The translations under genes and the position numbers were made by a program. A DNA stretch of 64,000 bases, from positions 1,426,001-1,490,000 of the forward strand of contig JAMXSV010000026.1 in NCBI GenBank assembly GCA_027559495.1, written 5' to 3'. Numbering within the stretch: the stretch's first letter is position 1; each line of letters begins with the position of its first letter. This document shows positions 36,301 to 48,600 of the stretch, in pieces. This DNA is from Aurifilum marmelostoma. Lineage: Eukaryota; Ascomycota; Sordariomycetes; Diaporthales; Cryphonectriaceae. The notes under the pieces are model-generated. The model worked only from the letters and a program-made list of their open reading frames with translations. It ran no database searches and was not told the DNA's origin.

Positions 36301-39300
36301 TGAAGAAGTCAGATGGTAGGTAAAGATCCCCAAGAATTAATGGGCAACAATAGCTGATTGATATATATATATCAGTGTGGTGATCACCAGGACTTCGATG
36401 CTGATAATCTTGCCACAAGACGGCTCTGACTGGGGCCAGTGAATCCTGAGAGCTACCAAGGTGAGTCCGGCGGGTACATTGCAGTCTAAGGCAAGGCATT
36501 TGGGCTATGCACCGGGCTTGAAGGTCTATTGTTAGTCCTTCTCTACAGCCATAGATCTCGAGCGATGTTATGATCAAGGAAGACTCAGAGCTGGCTTGGA
36601 TATGGCTGGCCGCCTGCAAGAAACTCACAGGCCTTGGAGTAAAGATCCCACCAGTACCACCGAAATCTCCATGGCAAACTACGCTCTACTCCTACACCAA
36701 GTCATATGTCTCCCGGCGAGGACATTGCAGTGGATGGGTGGTGGGGTCCCGAGAGTCACAATCGGTGATCATCGTTATATATGGGATGTCCATGCTCAGC
36801 CTAGATGAGAATAATGTGCACCCGGTTAGCACAACACGAACTGTGGAAATTTCAAGCATGCACTCCGAGGAGGTGTTCCGTCACTCTCTGCCCTGGCCCG
36901 GCATGATCCAGGATCGAGACCCAGGATGGTGCGGAGACTCGAATAACCATATTTGGATGACAGGCGGATCTACGAAACGATCGATATAAGGTCCGAGATC
37001 AGTGTGGGGAGCGACGATCGTTGTCCCTAGAGGTTTGAAACAGGACGTCAGTTGTGGCAGGTGATCTCGCTTCTCAAGCAAAGCACAATCTTGTCTAAAT
37101 GCTCTGGAATGTTCTTCGACCGCGAGGCATACTGACCAGCGTGCCCAGAGCGCTGGGTCAGGCGATAGAGACGTATGATCCTTTTGGTATTCGACAAAAT
37201 TGGGGCATTTGGCTGACATTCTACTAACTCAGACTTGGGACATGGTAAAGCGTGCGACATAGAAGCCTTGCACACCATAGAAGACCAATCTTAAGTTCAG
37301 CTTTTGGATTCCGACTCGGAGCATCATGATGGCCCGGCTCTCCTACTGTTTCGACGTCGGATTGATCCTTGTCGGACATCAAATTTGCACACCATGCAGG
37401 ACACTGTCATTCGTCCCGACAGTCGCCGTCAAGATGCCTGCACGAACAACATCGCACTGCCCTCGCCAAAGTCCACTTTCGAATCCAGACTCGAGCTCTA
37501 GCGGGTGACTCGTTTCGCACATACGCGTTGCGAGCGAAGCCACCGACTACTGCAACCTATCCACAAGGCCATCGAAAATTTCTCAAAAAAAAAAAAAAAA
37601 GGAAAGAAATGTCGCCGAACGTCAAGAGAGAGGCTCATACATTGTATACCTTACTGAAATAGGTGTTGTTTACCGATCGGCTAAGCTATCTCTGCAGTAC
37701 GCAATACTTCTTGGCCGGATCGGCTTATGAAGTACGAATTCTGCCATTCATCCGGATGTGGTAAAAACTCAAGATGTGCGCCGTCGTCCGGCTCAGAGGG
37801 CGCGGCATCGTCCGGCTTGTGGGGGGGGCATCCGTCTCGGCGACTATGACCTCGGTCCTCGGCCATCCGCTAAGCGGACAAGATCGGTATCGTCTTTTGA
37901 GACGTTTGGTTAGGTCGCAAACCACAGCCAAGCGGGACAACAAGCACAGACTTTTCACTCGACATCAGCGAGAACTTATCGATAACGTCACATCCCGTCA
38001 TTGGCATGCAGACAATAGATTGTCCACACGAGAGCGATGGATGATAAGTGGCATGAGGTACACAAACCCTCACCAGGTGATTCACTCATAGATGGCATTT
38101 CAGAAGCCAGGCCGACCGGATCGATATCCTTGCTACAGAGGGCAGGCAAAAAGCTCAGAGACGGCGATAATCCTCGGACGAAACACCAGAGATGGATAGG
38201 TGATGCGCAGCGAAGAATTCGGCGGTCTTGGTGTCTTGGTCACTTGCAGCAACAATTTGGAATGGAAATATTGCCCGAGAAGGTCCCGGGGATGACCGAT
38301 AGGTGTCACTACAAACCAGCAAAGCATTCTTCCCAAGCTGCGATGGTCTGTCGTGTGAAAGCCACGTGCACTGCCCCTCGAGTGCAAGCTTCGGCCGGTA
38401 CGGCGGCTCGGTACTGATTTCCGTTTGGGGATCGAAGTCTGGGACGCCTGGGTCTATACTGAGAATGATTCGACAACGCTGAGGCCCGAAGTGCAAGTCT
38501 TAAGTACATAGTGAGCGGCATACACTATCACTAACAACGCAGTTCTGACCCGAGGCATCACATCTTGCCGACTTATGCGGCAGCTAATCTAGCTTTTCAG
38601 GGAGCCAGTTACTGCCAATCTAGGTTGGAACGAGGGGCAGTCTGTCTGTCAATGTGTACCTCAGCAGGACATAGATCTGGGGAGCGTAATAGCAACAGAA
38701 GCGAGCCTCTTGGATCTTCACCGAGAGGTCGGTCGACGTCAGAGGAGTGGGGCGCACTGTCCGAGACATTCTGAAGATTCTGGTGGACCTCGAAGGGCCG
38801 ATCAGGACTACAGCTTTGTAGTGCAGTGTTCCTGCCCCGTACTATGTGGAAGATCTTCTACAATATGTGAGGCGCGGGGAAGGCTGCTATGGAGACTGCC
38901 ATGATAATGGATAGAGGATGGGTGGGCGTCGCGGGCTTTTTCCCACACACAGAAGACACTGGCTGACATGTGAAATATGATCAGGTAGTGTGCCTACATA
39001 CGCCATACTCAACTTGGCCATACCTGCCCACGCGTGCCACGCTGCTCAGACTTAGACTCCGGTCGCACGAGTCGTTCTCGCGATGCACTGCCAACTTTAA
39101 GCAGCGCAATACTGACAAAACTGAGCGCTGAGCGCTCTGGTTCTCCAAGTACTGCTTAGTCTTGTCGTTGCGGATCCGACTTGGTCCAGACCAGCTGCTA
39201 CTGCTTAGTGTCCCTGGCGATCAGAACGATCCGCGGATGATGTGACGCATGGATCGCCGTGATAGGTTCTTATCGATAAGAAAACCTTTCTCGGGTTCCG

Positions 39301-42300
39301 TGTGCCGGTCTTTCTGCAGGCTGCCAGGCTTCTAGACGCCAATAGGTGAAGGACCTTTTGCCCGAACTGTCAGCACCTCATCGGCTTTAAGCAGTCCTCC
39401 CAGTCTTTCGTCACCAGCCCTGACAATTCTTTGTGCTGAGACGGGGCCTTGTTGTACCAAGCTAAGCCAAGCCCGCCAATGACGACCTTGGAATCTGCGG
39501 GATTTTTTACTGACTGTCACAAAGGCTTGCTGCAAAAGCTCCGCAGCATGCCGCCAAGTACTGGACTACCTGTGAAAAAGTACCATAGCACTTGGTATCT
39601 GCCACATATAGCCGACATGCCGCCTTGGTGTGGCACCAGGACCATCACTTGCAGAGGTTCCGTCGTCACTGCATGAGCTCTGTTGGCAACCTTGGAACAG
39701 CTAGGCACTGATGCAGCCTGCTGAGGCGAGCGGGGTCATGGATGGCTGTCTACCATTTGTCATCGATTATTGTTCGCGAAACCCTGGTGGGAAGGACAGG
39801 GACCGTTTGTCGCTGCGGTATCGCTGCCCGACATGAATCAAAAGTGAGGGTGTGAGAGATGCCTGTGTTGCATCCACTCCACAGGCTGGTTCCCATTCGA
39901 TGGTGTTTTGAGCGTCTGACTCCTGCACCAATGTCGCTTACTACGATTCAGAAGGTAGGTTCGTGCGACGTTAGCGATTCGCACGAGCAGCTAGACGTGG
40001 CAGCGCATCCACGCGGTGCTTTTCGCTCGGGAGAACCAAGAACGATTCGTTGATCTTGGCCATACTTGTGAATAGGGCCGAGCACCGGTTCACAGGCGTC
40101 AAGCAGGTGTTACAGAGGAAGGTGAGGTCTGTTGCTGTTAGGTAAGTGGTTGTGCCCAGACTGGCCCTCAAGCTGGCCCCTCCCTGGGAGTCAAAGAAGG
40201 TATCTATACTGTGTATAGGTGTGATGTTCACTAGCTTCACCGCCGTAGTAAGAGTTTTTTCTGTTCTAGAGCACAAACTTCTGCGAAAGTCATGTCAGAC
40301 GACACCGATCCTTGTCCTGTGCTGTGTGGCCCTTCTGCAGCCCAGACTCACCCTACTGCACGTTTCCAGGGAACAGATGCTCTCATGGTCGACCAGCCGA
40401 CCGGCCGTCGTGGAGTGGCGGCGGTGGGTCCACGACCTGATCAATCAGCTGCAGTACAGCTGCGTGTGTAAAGTGCGCGTTGCGCCCGCAGACACTACTG
40501 TAGTCATTCATTCTCTTGGTGCCCCTCCTTTCCAGTCCACACTGTTGCGTGTCGCTCCGGCTGTCGGGGGCGGGGGACGGAAAGAGAGGAGTAGAGAGGA
40601 CTTGGCTGGCCTCCAACCTGGAGAGTCGGCAATCGGATCACGATTGATGTTTATCCTAGATTTCTTTGCTGGATATTAATCGCGCGAAACCTCGAATCCC
40701 ACTTCTGTGTGGTGTGCGACACGTGTCTGTTCGCTGCGGTCAGGCACATGGTAAGAGGGTCAAAGCTGAAATATGGTGTGGCCACCCCCTCTCCTCTTTC
40801 CCCCGCCCCCCGGACACTTTCAGCCAGCCAGACACCGACTGTTGCTTTTGCCCATCAAGCCGAAGCACGAGTGCTGTTGGGAAACGAGCAGGTATGTGCG
40901 AGCCCCTGGGCCCCGTCACAACCGCCCCCCTCCCCCTCCCCCCCTTCTTCACATCCATCCCTATTACTATGGAGACCTCCTGCACGAGCCTGTCAGGGCT
41001 GGCCACATGGGTGATGGGTAAGCTCCGAAGCCTTTTTTTCAGGTACCCGTGGTCGGAACCAATACCCGGCCAATCAAGGTGGAGAGGCCGTCCTGTTCCT
41101 GAAAGCTCATCTGCAGCTAAAACGAAACGGTTCTAAGGCCCAGCCCCGCCCCTGCCAGCCTAGACTTCTTCCCTCTTCTACGTACCTCTTTCGTTTAAGG
41201 TTCTCGGCTGCAATAGTCGTCGCAATTCCGCAACCCAACTTTTTCTCACCGGCTTGCCTTGCCATGACCCCTGTATCTGCAAGATGACACACCTCGCCAA
41301 GGGGTTGCGCACCAGCGCTTCGCTTCCTGAATGGCCGCCCCCTTGGGTCTCACAGCAAATGGCCATATCCTGATCCTGTTTTCGCAGAAGAAGGGGGGGG
41401 TGGAAGGGGGGAGGGGGACTACGTGTCAAGCTGTGAGAAGACGCAGCCTAAGACAGGTCTGTTGGAGGGGTCTCGTTGGTCAACTCTTTGTGGTTATTTT
41501 GAGACCGATCCCACCAACAAGACTTCATTCACCGTCCAACAGACAAAGCCCCAGCTCGACCGACATGATTGTCCCATTCTGGACGCTGGCTTCTGCTCAT
41601 TCAGATTTGGAATGAAGGGGGTCATGGCCGACGCTTGGACTCTCCAGCACGAGTTTAGGGATTCAGCACAAGCGGACCGTTGAAACGGAACCGACCGGTG
41701 ATGCACCACAACGAGGCAAACCCGCCGCCCCCGCTAACCGAAGGGAAGGAGATTGAAAAAAGATTCTTCTTCTTCTTTTTCTTTCTTCATTTCACCGATG
41801 GAAGAAACTTGTTTCGAGTTTTCTTTTTGTTTGAGACGATGGGAAGAGGGGTGGAAAAATCAGAGGGAAAACTTTGATTTTTGCAGCGTTAGTTCTTCAG
41901 AATTCTCGCACTTGCTCAAGTGAGCAAAATGCCCGATTTGGCGGCGCCGCCGGGGGCCGCACGCCAACAGCGACATCCCTCGAGCCAGCCAGGATGACGA
42001 GCCGGGCACTATAGTGGGTCCCGTTCTCGAAGGCTCAGCTAGTATACCCGACAATGGTGGTGTCGGGAAAGGGGCCCGCCAGGCTTGACTCGGGGCGGGA
42101 CTTCTTGGGCTACTTAGTATGAGAGATTCTCAGAGTTCTTGGTGTGCGCGGCCCTTGGCTGCGATGTACCGGTTACCGTGCCGCCCAGGGGCACACCCTC
42201 CATCAGGAAACGTACGTACTATGTACTGCGGTAGGGGTGGGTGCTGGTGGTCCTCCTCGATCCATCATCAAAGTCAGGCTGTCTGTCTGCTTAGTCTGAC

Positions 42301-42737
42301 CATGGCCCACTGGAGACTGGGAAAAAGGTATAAAGGGCTCTGGCCCACCAGGCTCCTCTCTCGTCTCTTTGGGTTTATTTATTCCCTATTCACGATTCGG
42401 CAAGCCGTTGTGACGATTTTCTTCTTCTTACACCATACACCCACTCTAGCCAACGAGGCTGTACACTCCCTGCTTTATCAAGCATACCCAACTGCTATAC
42501 ACTTTCTCTCTCACAGGTCCCTGGCGGCTTGCATTCTCTGGAAAACACAACTTCCTCTCTCTCTCTCTTCTCTTGAGACGTACTATTTCCAATCCAGTCC
42601 TTCTTGGAATCATATATCGTCTTTGCCCAACAAGTCATCAAGTACTTGCTATCTGACCCACAAACCTCACGATCTGTCGATCAGCCACCTCACTTTGCAT
42701 CCCAGCAACCAAAAAGAAAAGACCAACAAAAGCAAAA
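33375..42737. other. 9.4-kb gene-poor region
   Basis: I found no gene that can be defended. The longest frame (34239-34943, 234 codons) has no recognisable homology, mixed codon use and no promoter cue. The segment 36.3-40.0 kb is a patchwork of short frames on both strands, which could be degenerate repeats. Homopurine and G-rich runs occur near 33590-33600 and 41392-41415. The last kilobase is the promoter and leader of the secreted-protein gene. Confidence 0.45.
42329..42334 (+). promoter_or_regulatory. TATA box of the secreted-protein gene
   Basis: TATAAA within AAAGGTATAAAGGG lies about 410 bp upstream of the ATG at 42738. A CT-rich stretch follows, as in strongly expressed fungal genes. 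The leader would be about 370 nt, or shorter if it contains an unseen intron. Confidence 0.55.
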
Positions 42738-43331
42738 ATGCAGTTCAAGAACCTTGCCATCCTTGCCCTGGCCTCCGCCGTGAGCGCCGACAACACGGTC
42801 ACCATCCAGTCTATGGACGGCACCGACCGCACCGTCGTTTGGACCGGATCCTCGACCATCTCCGACACCAGCGTTCCTGCTGGCGAGTCTGTGGACGTCA
42901 CCGTCCCCGACGGCTGGATCGGCAACTTCTACGCGTACTCTTCTGGCGCGTCCAACACTCCTGGCATGCTGGCAGAGTTCGCCTTCAACAGCTACGGGGG
43001 CTCCACCTACTTTGATGTGTCTGCCATTGTCAACCCTGATGACACCGCCGGCGTCTACCAGATCTACCCCGCCGACACCGAGTCCCCCGTCTCTGGCTGC
43101 CAGACGTTTGCCTGCGACAACGCCTACTACCTGCCCGATGACGTCCAGACCAAGGCCAGCACCAGCACCTCCTTCGTCGTCACCCTCGGCGCCGGCCCCA
43201 TGTCTGTTTCCAAGGTCAAGGCCCGCGGTGATGACAAGGTCTTCCCCCGTGAGGCCGTCACCAACCCCAACTTCAAGCCTTCCATCAAGGGCCGCTTCAC
43301 CTCTGCTCTCCGCTGGGCCAACCGCATGTAA
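42738..43331 (+). CDS. Small secreted protein ('DNase1 protein'-named fungal family)
   Basis: The single exon encodes 197 residues with a clear signal peptide (MQFKNLAILALASAVSA, cleaved before DNTV). The mature part resembles a fungal family often labelled 'DNase1 protein' or compared with antigenic thaumatin-like proteins: FDVSAIVNPDDTAGVYQIYP, SGCQTFACDNAYYLPDD. Two cysteines in CQTFAC could form one disulfide. I see no DNase I catalytic signature, so the family name should not be taken as activity. Codon use is strongly biased to C-ending codons, the ATG context is CAAAAATGC, and a TATA box lies upstream, all suggesting high expression. It stands alone in a gene-poor region, which fits an effector or cell-surface role. 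Confidence 0.85.
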   Translation: MQFKNLAILALASAVSADNTVTIQSMDGTDRTVVWTGSSTISDTSVPAGESVDVTVPDGWIGNFYAYSSGASNTPGMLAEFAFNSYGGSTYFDVSAIVNPDDTAGVYQIYPADTESPVSGCQTFACDNAYYLPDDVQTKASTSTSFVVTLGAGPMSVSKVKARGDDKVFPREAVTNPNFKPSIKGRFTSALRWANRM

Positions 43332-43550
43332 AGGGTCGAGCCACCCCAAAATCCCTCCTATCACCACGAAAGGGAGTAGCGCACGCTGGAGTTGCAGCAC
43401 TTCCTCTCGACGAAGCCACGATTTCTCATTCTTCAACACAAAACTCTTTTTTGAGATACCCCCGGTGCCCAACAACGCTTTCTAAGTAAAGGCTTGGGAG
43501 AGTGGAGCTTTTTTTTTTTTCTTTCTTCCTTGGGATATAGACATGTGTCT

Positions 43551-43570
43551 GTGTGTGTGTGTGTGTGTGT
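43551..43570 (+). repeat. (GT)10 microsatellite
   Basis: A perfect dinucleotide run lies in the 3' region of the secreted-protein gene. A (CA)n/(TA)n stretch follows at about 43620-43650. Confidence 0.9.
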
Positions 43571-44368
43571 GGTCTGATGGGCTTTTGAACGTCAACGACA
43601 AGAACAACCACCATCATTCCACACACACACATATATATACATGTACACAAAACACGACAGGAAAAGCGTGACGGGATAACGACTTACGCGTGAGGGATGC
43701 TCTTGAGTCCTCAACAAACCCATAGACATATCACGGGCTGGCAGCGAAAAGAAACATACCAGCCCGGCACTCATTTTGCAAACATCCCTACCCTTCTCTA
43801 CGCTCATTACAAATGTCTTTTATCAAAACCTTCGATTCTTGTGTATATAGATTCAGGGTTCTATGCCAAATGGCCTCCAAAAGATACTTTTTTTTTTAAC
43901 CTTCTGGCCATATCTATTTTCCACTTCTCTCATCACTCGTGGCTTCTAGTGAAGTGATATAAGCTCGTGAACCGTGCCATTGCAATTTCTCAAGTCTTGC
44001 TCCTTTTTTAATTGAAGTCCATCCACTCTCGGCTTTCCTACAGTACTAATGATTGCGGTCTAGGCTCGAGTGGATCCCGTTGCCCGTCTTGCGCACTCCT
44101 CACCAACCCCCTTGCGCGCCTTGCGGCTCTCAATTGCAGCGCGATGCAACGGCGATCCCGTCTTGGCCTCGTCACCCTACATGGCTGGACTCTTCAGCAA
44201 TCGAAAAGAGCCTCCCCCCTTCCTCCAACTTACCAGGCTGGATATGGGGTTATCGAGCGAAGGTCCCAGGGATACGTCAGTCCCGGAGAATCCGAAACAT
44301 TATGTTCTTCTTGGCCGTGAACAATAATTTCCCACCGGTCATTTCGAAATAAGGACGGGATACTCATC

Positions 44369-44392
44369 CGACGACGACGACGACGACGACGA
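44369..44392 (+). repeat. (CGA)8 microsatellite
   Basis: Eight perfect CGA units in non-coding DNA. Confidence 0.9.
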
Positions 44393-45617
44393 TGAAGACA
44401 GGGCAAATTATGAGTTTAGTGCTATAGGTGGTTTACTATGATCCTACGGGGACAAAAAGGGGCGGGAGGGGACGATGAAGGATGGATGCGTCGAAGTGTT
44501 CTTCCTCCTCCTTTGGGACGGATCGATGCGCCTCCTTCGTTTCCCAATCGGGCCCACCATGGGTTGGCAGCTGCTGGCAGCAAATTTTACCCGTGATGGA
44601 TCCATGCTGTGGGATGGGATGGGATTTGGGGGAGCCAAGCATGTTTTGTTCCCAAAGTGGAAGAAGCGGGTCGCTATTTTCGGGATATTTTGTACTTCTT
44701 CTTTGGGGTCCAGAAGTAAGCATGCACGTCGAATCCTCCCGCCGGCAAACGGCGACAACGCAACGTAGCAGCCGTGCTGGGGGGGGGGGGAAATAATGGC
44801 ATGGCTTGTATATTTGGGGATTCTTTGCTCTGCACTACACTGCGCGGTACTGGGCTTTGCCTTGCGTGCTGTGCAGGATGCGATGGGATGGGCGGTTGGG
44901 ATGAGACGGAATTCCTACTGTATTGTGTACGTACGTTCGAAGGGAGGATGACAATGGGGTTGATTGGGCGTGACTTGTTAGCAGAGGCACGCCAGTTTGA
45001 TCCTTTGTGAGTCCACTTTGTCTTCCTAAGGAGAACGGATGAATGGACGGGAAATCCTTTGTGTCTTTGAAACGGACTCAGTATTTGTGTGAATAAACCG
45101 TCTTTGTGAACGGCAACTATACTCGGGTATTTGTGGTGATTTGATTAAACATTGTGTGATTTTTTTGAAGGTCCGTGGAAGCTAACGAATATAATTACAT
45201 CGGTTGTCACTGAAAACGTTACCTGCCAGCCACGACGGAGAACGAGAAGAGGATGGCATTGTATGAGGAACACTGTCACGAGGGTTGGTGCGTCTGTAGT
45301 ATGAGAATGACGATGGTGTCGAATTATTTTCGTTTGGTCTTTAGTAATAGTGTACTTGTGATTTATATTGGAGAGGGGTGTCATACTTAAGTACTAGACT
45401 AACAAGCAGGTCCAAGTCGTATCTCAGGCAAGGGCGGGAAGTAACATTCAACAAGGTCTACCGTGCTTGCTTATAGGGCATCTCAGGGCTATGTAGTACT
45501 AGAGAGAGGGTCTCTCCTTCCCATCATCACCAACAACAACGATAACGACGACGATGACGATGATGACTATCCATCACTCTTCACTGGAGGCCAGCGATCC
45601 TCGTTTCATCACCCCTC

Positions 45618-48600
45618 CTATACACTTGTGTCGTACTCGTCAATGACGCTCTTGGGCTTCACAAACGTGCCCAGCGGCTGGTACTTTAGGTGATGAATAC
45701 CGAATCCCTCTGGTCCACCGATCTCGATGCCTCGTTTCGAGAAGGTCCAGCGGTCACTCGCAGCAATGCCCAGGACAGTGACGAGTAGGCCGTATCTGTA
45801 CTCGGGCGTGCCGATGGCCTCGCCGTTCTGCGCATCGATCACGGAAATCAGGTCGGGCACGATGCCGAGGACGTCCTCCTGCCTCTCCTGGGCTTCGCCG
45901 CTGCTCTCCTCCACGCCCTCGGGGATTCTGATGGCGGCGATGTTCTCGTTCTTGAAGGGAATCTTGATGCGCCCCACGAACTGGCCTTGTCGTTCTCCGT
46001 CCTGCAACGCCCCGTCCTCAGCGCCACCACCTCGTCCGGTTTTCGCCCCGGCCACGTCCATGCCCTCGATAATACACTCGCCATAGATGTGGCCCATCCT
46101 CAGCGTCCTTGTGACGCCGACGATCTTGCCCTTCCACAGCACCCTGGCGGCCTGCGAGCCACCGACCTCCTTCACGATCTCCTCGGCGACCTCGTCGACC
46201 CTGTTCTCCCTCCTCGCCCTCTCCACCGCCCTCCCGATCCGCCAGGCCTCGGAGATGGTGTGCTCCACCACCCAGCGCTTCGTCTCGGCGCCCGTGACGG
46301 GGCCCTCTGCACAGCCCGTGTGTGAGCCCATCTGGCTCACCGCAGCCCGCAGCGCCCTCTCGACCTGCAGATCAGATGTGGCCTTGGTCATGATGATGAC
46401 GTTGCCGTTCCCATCGCACATGGACAGCGGGCAAAACACTGGCCGTCTCTCGTCAAAGACCACCGGCGTCGTCTGCCACTTGGTCGGGTACGCCCGCCCC
46501 ATCCAGTCACCGTCGACCACAGGCACGTCCATGTTGCTCGACGCGCCCAGGATCATGCCCTGCAGGCCGTTGCCCCCGCCGATCTCGAGCGCGATCATGT
46601 GCGTTGCCCGTGCCCCCTTGGGCAGGATCTTTGCCAGTTCCTCCTGCGCCTCCATCATCTCGTCGCCCTGGAGCTTCTCGATGCCTACCGTGGGCGAGCC
46701 CATACCTCCACCGCAGCCTACACGGTCGTTGTCTGCGAGGTCGTCCGGCGAGATCACGCGGACAGAGGCCCCGGAGCGGAGTGTCGAGCGGAGGCGGACC
46801 ATGGACGAGTAGGGAGAGCCGCCTCCGCCCGTGCCTAGGATGTAGCAGCCTGTTGTGATGAAGGCCAGGTCTGTCTCGGAGACGTGCCAGACGCGGTTCT
46901 TGACTATGGGGCGGTACGTGTCCAGGTCGACCTCGGAGGCCGGAGGAGCAGTCTTCGACGACGTTGACGAGGAGCCGTTGGTGGCAGCTGCTGTCTTTTC
47001 GTACTGGTCCATGTTGTTGGCCTGTTCTTCTGCCGTCGTCGTCGCTGTGGTGCTGGTGCTGCCAGGCACAGCGCCCAGGTCTGTCCGCGAAAAGTCGAAA
47101 TCACCAGCAGCACGCACAATGAATCGGGACTTGTTGGCGATATACTGCAAAGGCAGTGTCTCCAGCTCAACAATCTTGACCGACTCCCGAGCCGCCCCCG
47201 CCGCAACAGTCCTCTCGACTGCCTCTGCCGAGATCTCCTCGAGCAGTTTCGCAGTGGTCTTGCTCTCGGTAGACTTGACCGTGTCGACAACAGCACTGAC
47301 ACCAGCCATGGCGGCGCCGATGGCGTTGGCAACCTCAGACCAGCGCGGTTTCAGGACCTTGCTGGCGCCCTTGAGCTCGTCCGGGCTGATGACGGCGCCC
47401 CCGCCAACGAGGAGGACGGGCAGGTCCTCAGGCGACGTCTTCATCATGTCGATGACCTTTTCTAGCTTCTGCTTGATGATGGCCTGCACCTCGGCCAGCT
47501 CTTCACCCGCGAGCTGGCCCTCGACAAGCTTGGGGTCGCCGATCTGGACAGTGTCCGGGCGGGAGAGGACCGTGGCGTCTGTTGTGGTCAGAACGCTGCC
47601 TCCAAAGACGAGGGCTTCTTTGGTGAGTTTGTAGCCCACGCTGTCCGGACCGACTGTCGTCCGTTTTCCCGATGACGGTGAGCCTTTGCGGATGATGGAC
47701 CCGCCACCGAGACCGATGCTCTTGATATCTGGGCACGAGAAATTCATGCGCACGCTGGCGAGCTCGCTGTACGCAGCCTGCTGGCGAGGGAACCCATTGG
47801 CGAGCAACAGGCCCACATCAGTAGTCGTGCCGCCCACGTCGACGACCATGATGGCTTGTTTTTCCTTTTCCTCTTGGTCCTCCGACCCACCTTGCATCAG
47901 GAAGGACGCACCTCGCATGCTGTTGGTAGGCCCGCTGCTGAATGTCCTGATGGGTAGCCTTGCCGCCGCGTCGCCCGAGAGGATGGTTCCGTCATTCTGC
48001 GTGATGAAGACGGGGCAGTCAAGGCCCAGCTGCCTGACGGGCTCCTGAAAGCTGCGGATCGTCCTCCTCGCGAAGGGGAGGATGGCCGCATTGAGGATAG
48101 CCGCGTTCTCCCTCTCGAGGAAGCCCAGGTTCGCCACCTCCTTAGACAAGACCACATCAACAACCGAGTCCTGACTGTCGCCCTTCTTGAATTCCTCCTG
48201 GATGATCGCAGCCGCCCTCTCCTCCTGTAGGTACACCGTGTCGATGGGACTAAACACCCCATTCACCACAATGCTTCGGATCCCCATGTCCCGGATCACG
48301 CGGCACTGCGCCCTGATTCCCTCCTCGTCCAGCTCCGCGATGAGAATCCCATCCACCTCCAGCCCGCCCTTGACACTGGCCCAGTGGCCCAGTACGAGCT
48401 CGCGCATGTCATCCGGCCAGTCTATGCAAGGGGGTGCGTGTTTCCCAAATGGACCCGCAATTCTGATCACAGCGACGCGGCAGAGCCTCCTGGCATCGCG
48501 CTCCACGACGGCGTTGACAAAGTGCGTAGTGCCGATGGTGACGGAGGCGACGTCGGCTGGGTTGATGGGCGGATTTGTAGCGGTGAACATGTGGGTGATG

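Larger units (their letters stand above)
43332..45617. other. 2.3-kb convergent region with microsatellites
   Basis: The region lies between the stops of the secreted-protein gene and the hydantoinase gene. It holds T12 (43509-43520), (GT)10 (43551-43570), (CGA)8 (44369-44392) and G12 (44779-44790). No coding frame is convincing. Confidence 0.55.
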
